A stretch of 7,781 bases of DNA from an uncultured Clostridia bacterium (GTDB lineage: Bacteria > Bacillota > Clostridia > Christensenellales > UBA1242): contig CANRGF010000045.1 of NCBI GenBank assembly GCA_947630075.1, forward strand, positions 1-7,781, written 5' to 3'. Of the stretch, positions 7,306 to 7,781 are shown in pieces (the stretch's first letter is position 1; each line of letters begins with the position of its first letter). A program made the position numbers and the translations under genes. The notes under the pieces are model-generated. The model did not search any database. It was given only the letters and a program-made list of their open reading frames with translations, and was not told where the DNA came from.

Positions 7306-7781
7306 GCTTCTTCACATTCTTCAAACCAAGTTGGGAATTTCTCTTTGCAAAATTTATATATGTTAGTGGTTTTGTCATCCAACACGCCAAAACGCATTAA
7401 TCTATCTTTTATGTGTTTTTCAATCTTTGCCAAATATTCTGGATTGGTTGAATATTTTTGAAATTCAATTTTATTTTTCTTGATTAGTTTGAGCAAAAGT
7501 TGATATAAATCTTTCACTTCAGTGCATTTTATCACTTTAACCGGCTTTTCACTCACAACTTCGCTTCTAAAACTCGTTTGCCCCGCTTCAAAATTGGTTG
7601 GGTCCACTTCGTAAATATAGCAAACTTCATTTTGAAATCTTCTTTTCAAAGCGTCTTCATACGCTTCATAAAAAAAGGGTTTTTCATCGTGAGTGCCATA
7701 AATTCCGTCAAAGTCGCCATTGCTCTTTTTGCTGCCAAAAAGCAGTGCCAAATTTAAGTTTGTTGTGCCATAAACATACGC
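7287..7781 (-). CDS. Unknown small protein, 5'-truncated by window edge
   Basis: The minus-strand frame is open from base 7781 to the TAG at 7287-7289. The gene therefore starts outside the window, and the TTG at 7751 is probably internal. The visible 164 residues begin AYVYGTTNLNLALLFGSKK and continue with DFDGIYG, FFYEAYEDALKRRF, EVCYIYEVDPTNF and EVVSEKPVKVIKCTEVKDLY, then a lysine-rich helical tail ending in EECEEAKKSTV. The order of a VYGTTNLNLAL-like segment, a YIYEVDP strand and a VSEKPVKVI strand reminds me of small hypothetical proteins with ADP-ribosyltransferase-like or related folds. That is pattern memory only, and no catalytic triad can be shown in this fragment. No signal peptide or membrane segment is seen in the visible part. 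The gene is convergent with glyS and shares a bidirectional terminator with it, so the two are unlikely to be functionally coupled. Confidence 0.85.
   Translation of the reverse strand, partial: AYVYGTTNLNLALLFGSKKSNGDFDGIYGTHDEKPFFYEAYEDALKRRFQNEVCYIYEVDPTNFEAGQTSFRSEVVSEKPVKVIKCTEVKDLYQLLLKLIKKNKIEFQKYSTNPEYLAKIEKHIKDRLMRFGVLDDKTTNIYKFCKEKFPTWFEECEEAKKSTV

Overview
The window looks like a piece of an AT-rich chromosome from the Bacillota (Firmicutes). Supporting signs are an LTA-synthase-family gene, a T-box leader in front of an alpha2-type glycyl-tRNA synthetase, strong GGAG-type ribosome binding sites, perfect or near-perfect sigma-A promoters and short U-tailed terminators. All stops seen are TAA or TAG and TGG encodes Trp, so nothing argues against the standard code. 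I cannot place it below phylum; compact intergenic regions and an unrecognised giant protein would fit an uncultured gut-type clade, but that is inference.

Layout, left to right. Positions 1-1920 carry the 3' part of a membrane-anchored LTA-synthase/sulfatase-fold phosphoglycerol transferase; its reading frame is open to the left edge, so the first membrane helices lie outside. Positions 1921-2374 hold a consensus promoter, a complete tRNA-Asn(GTT) gene with encoded CCA, its terminator, and a 162-bp unit in which the tRNA 3' end plus terminator is repeated exactly (42 bp) and the T-arm is also present as a perfect inverted copy. A second promoter then drives a 1088-residue protein (2375-5641) I do not recognise: beta-rich repeats, one hydrophobic hairpin, a long charged helical region and a separate C-terminal helical domain. 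Positions 5642-5802 hold a glycine-type T-box leader, followed by glyS (5803-7167) and its terminator. On the minus strand, 7287-7781 is the 3' part of a small unknown gene, convergent with glyS and ending in a bidirectional terminator.

Functional links: glyS is controlled by uncharged tRNA-Gly through its T-box. The giant gene has no terminator of its own before the T-box, so its transcript probably runs into the glyS leader, where the T-box attenuator decides whether it continues. The most unusual places are the tRNA-Asn 3'-end repeat unit, the unknown 1088-residue protein, and the short T-box leader, which leaves no room for a canonical Stem I outside the upstream coding region.
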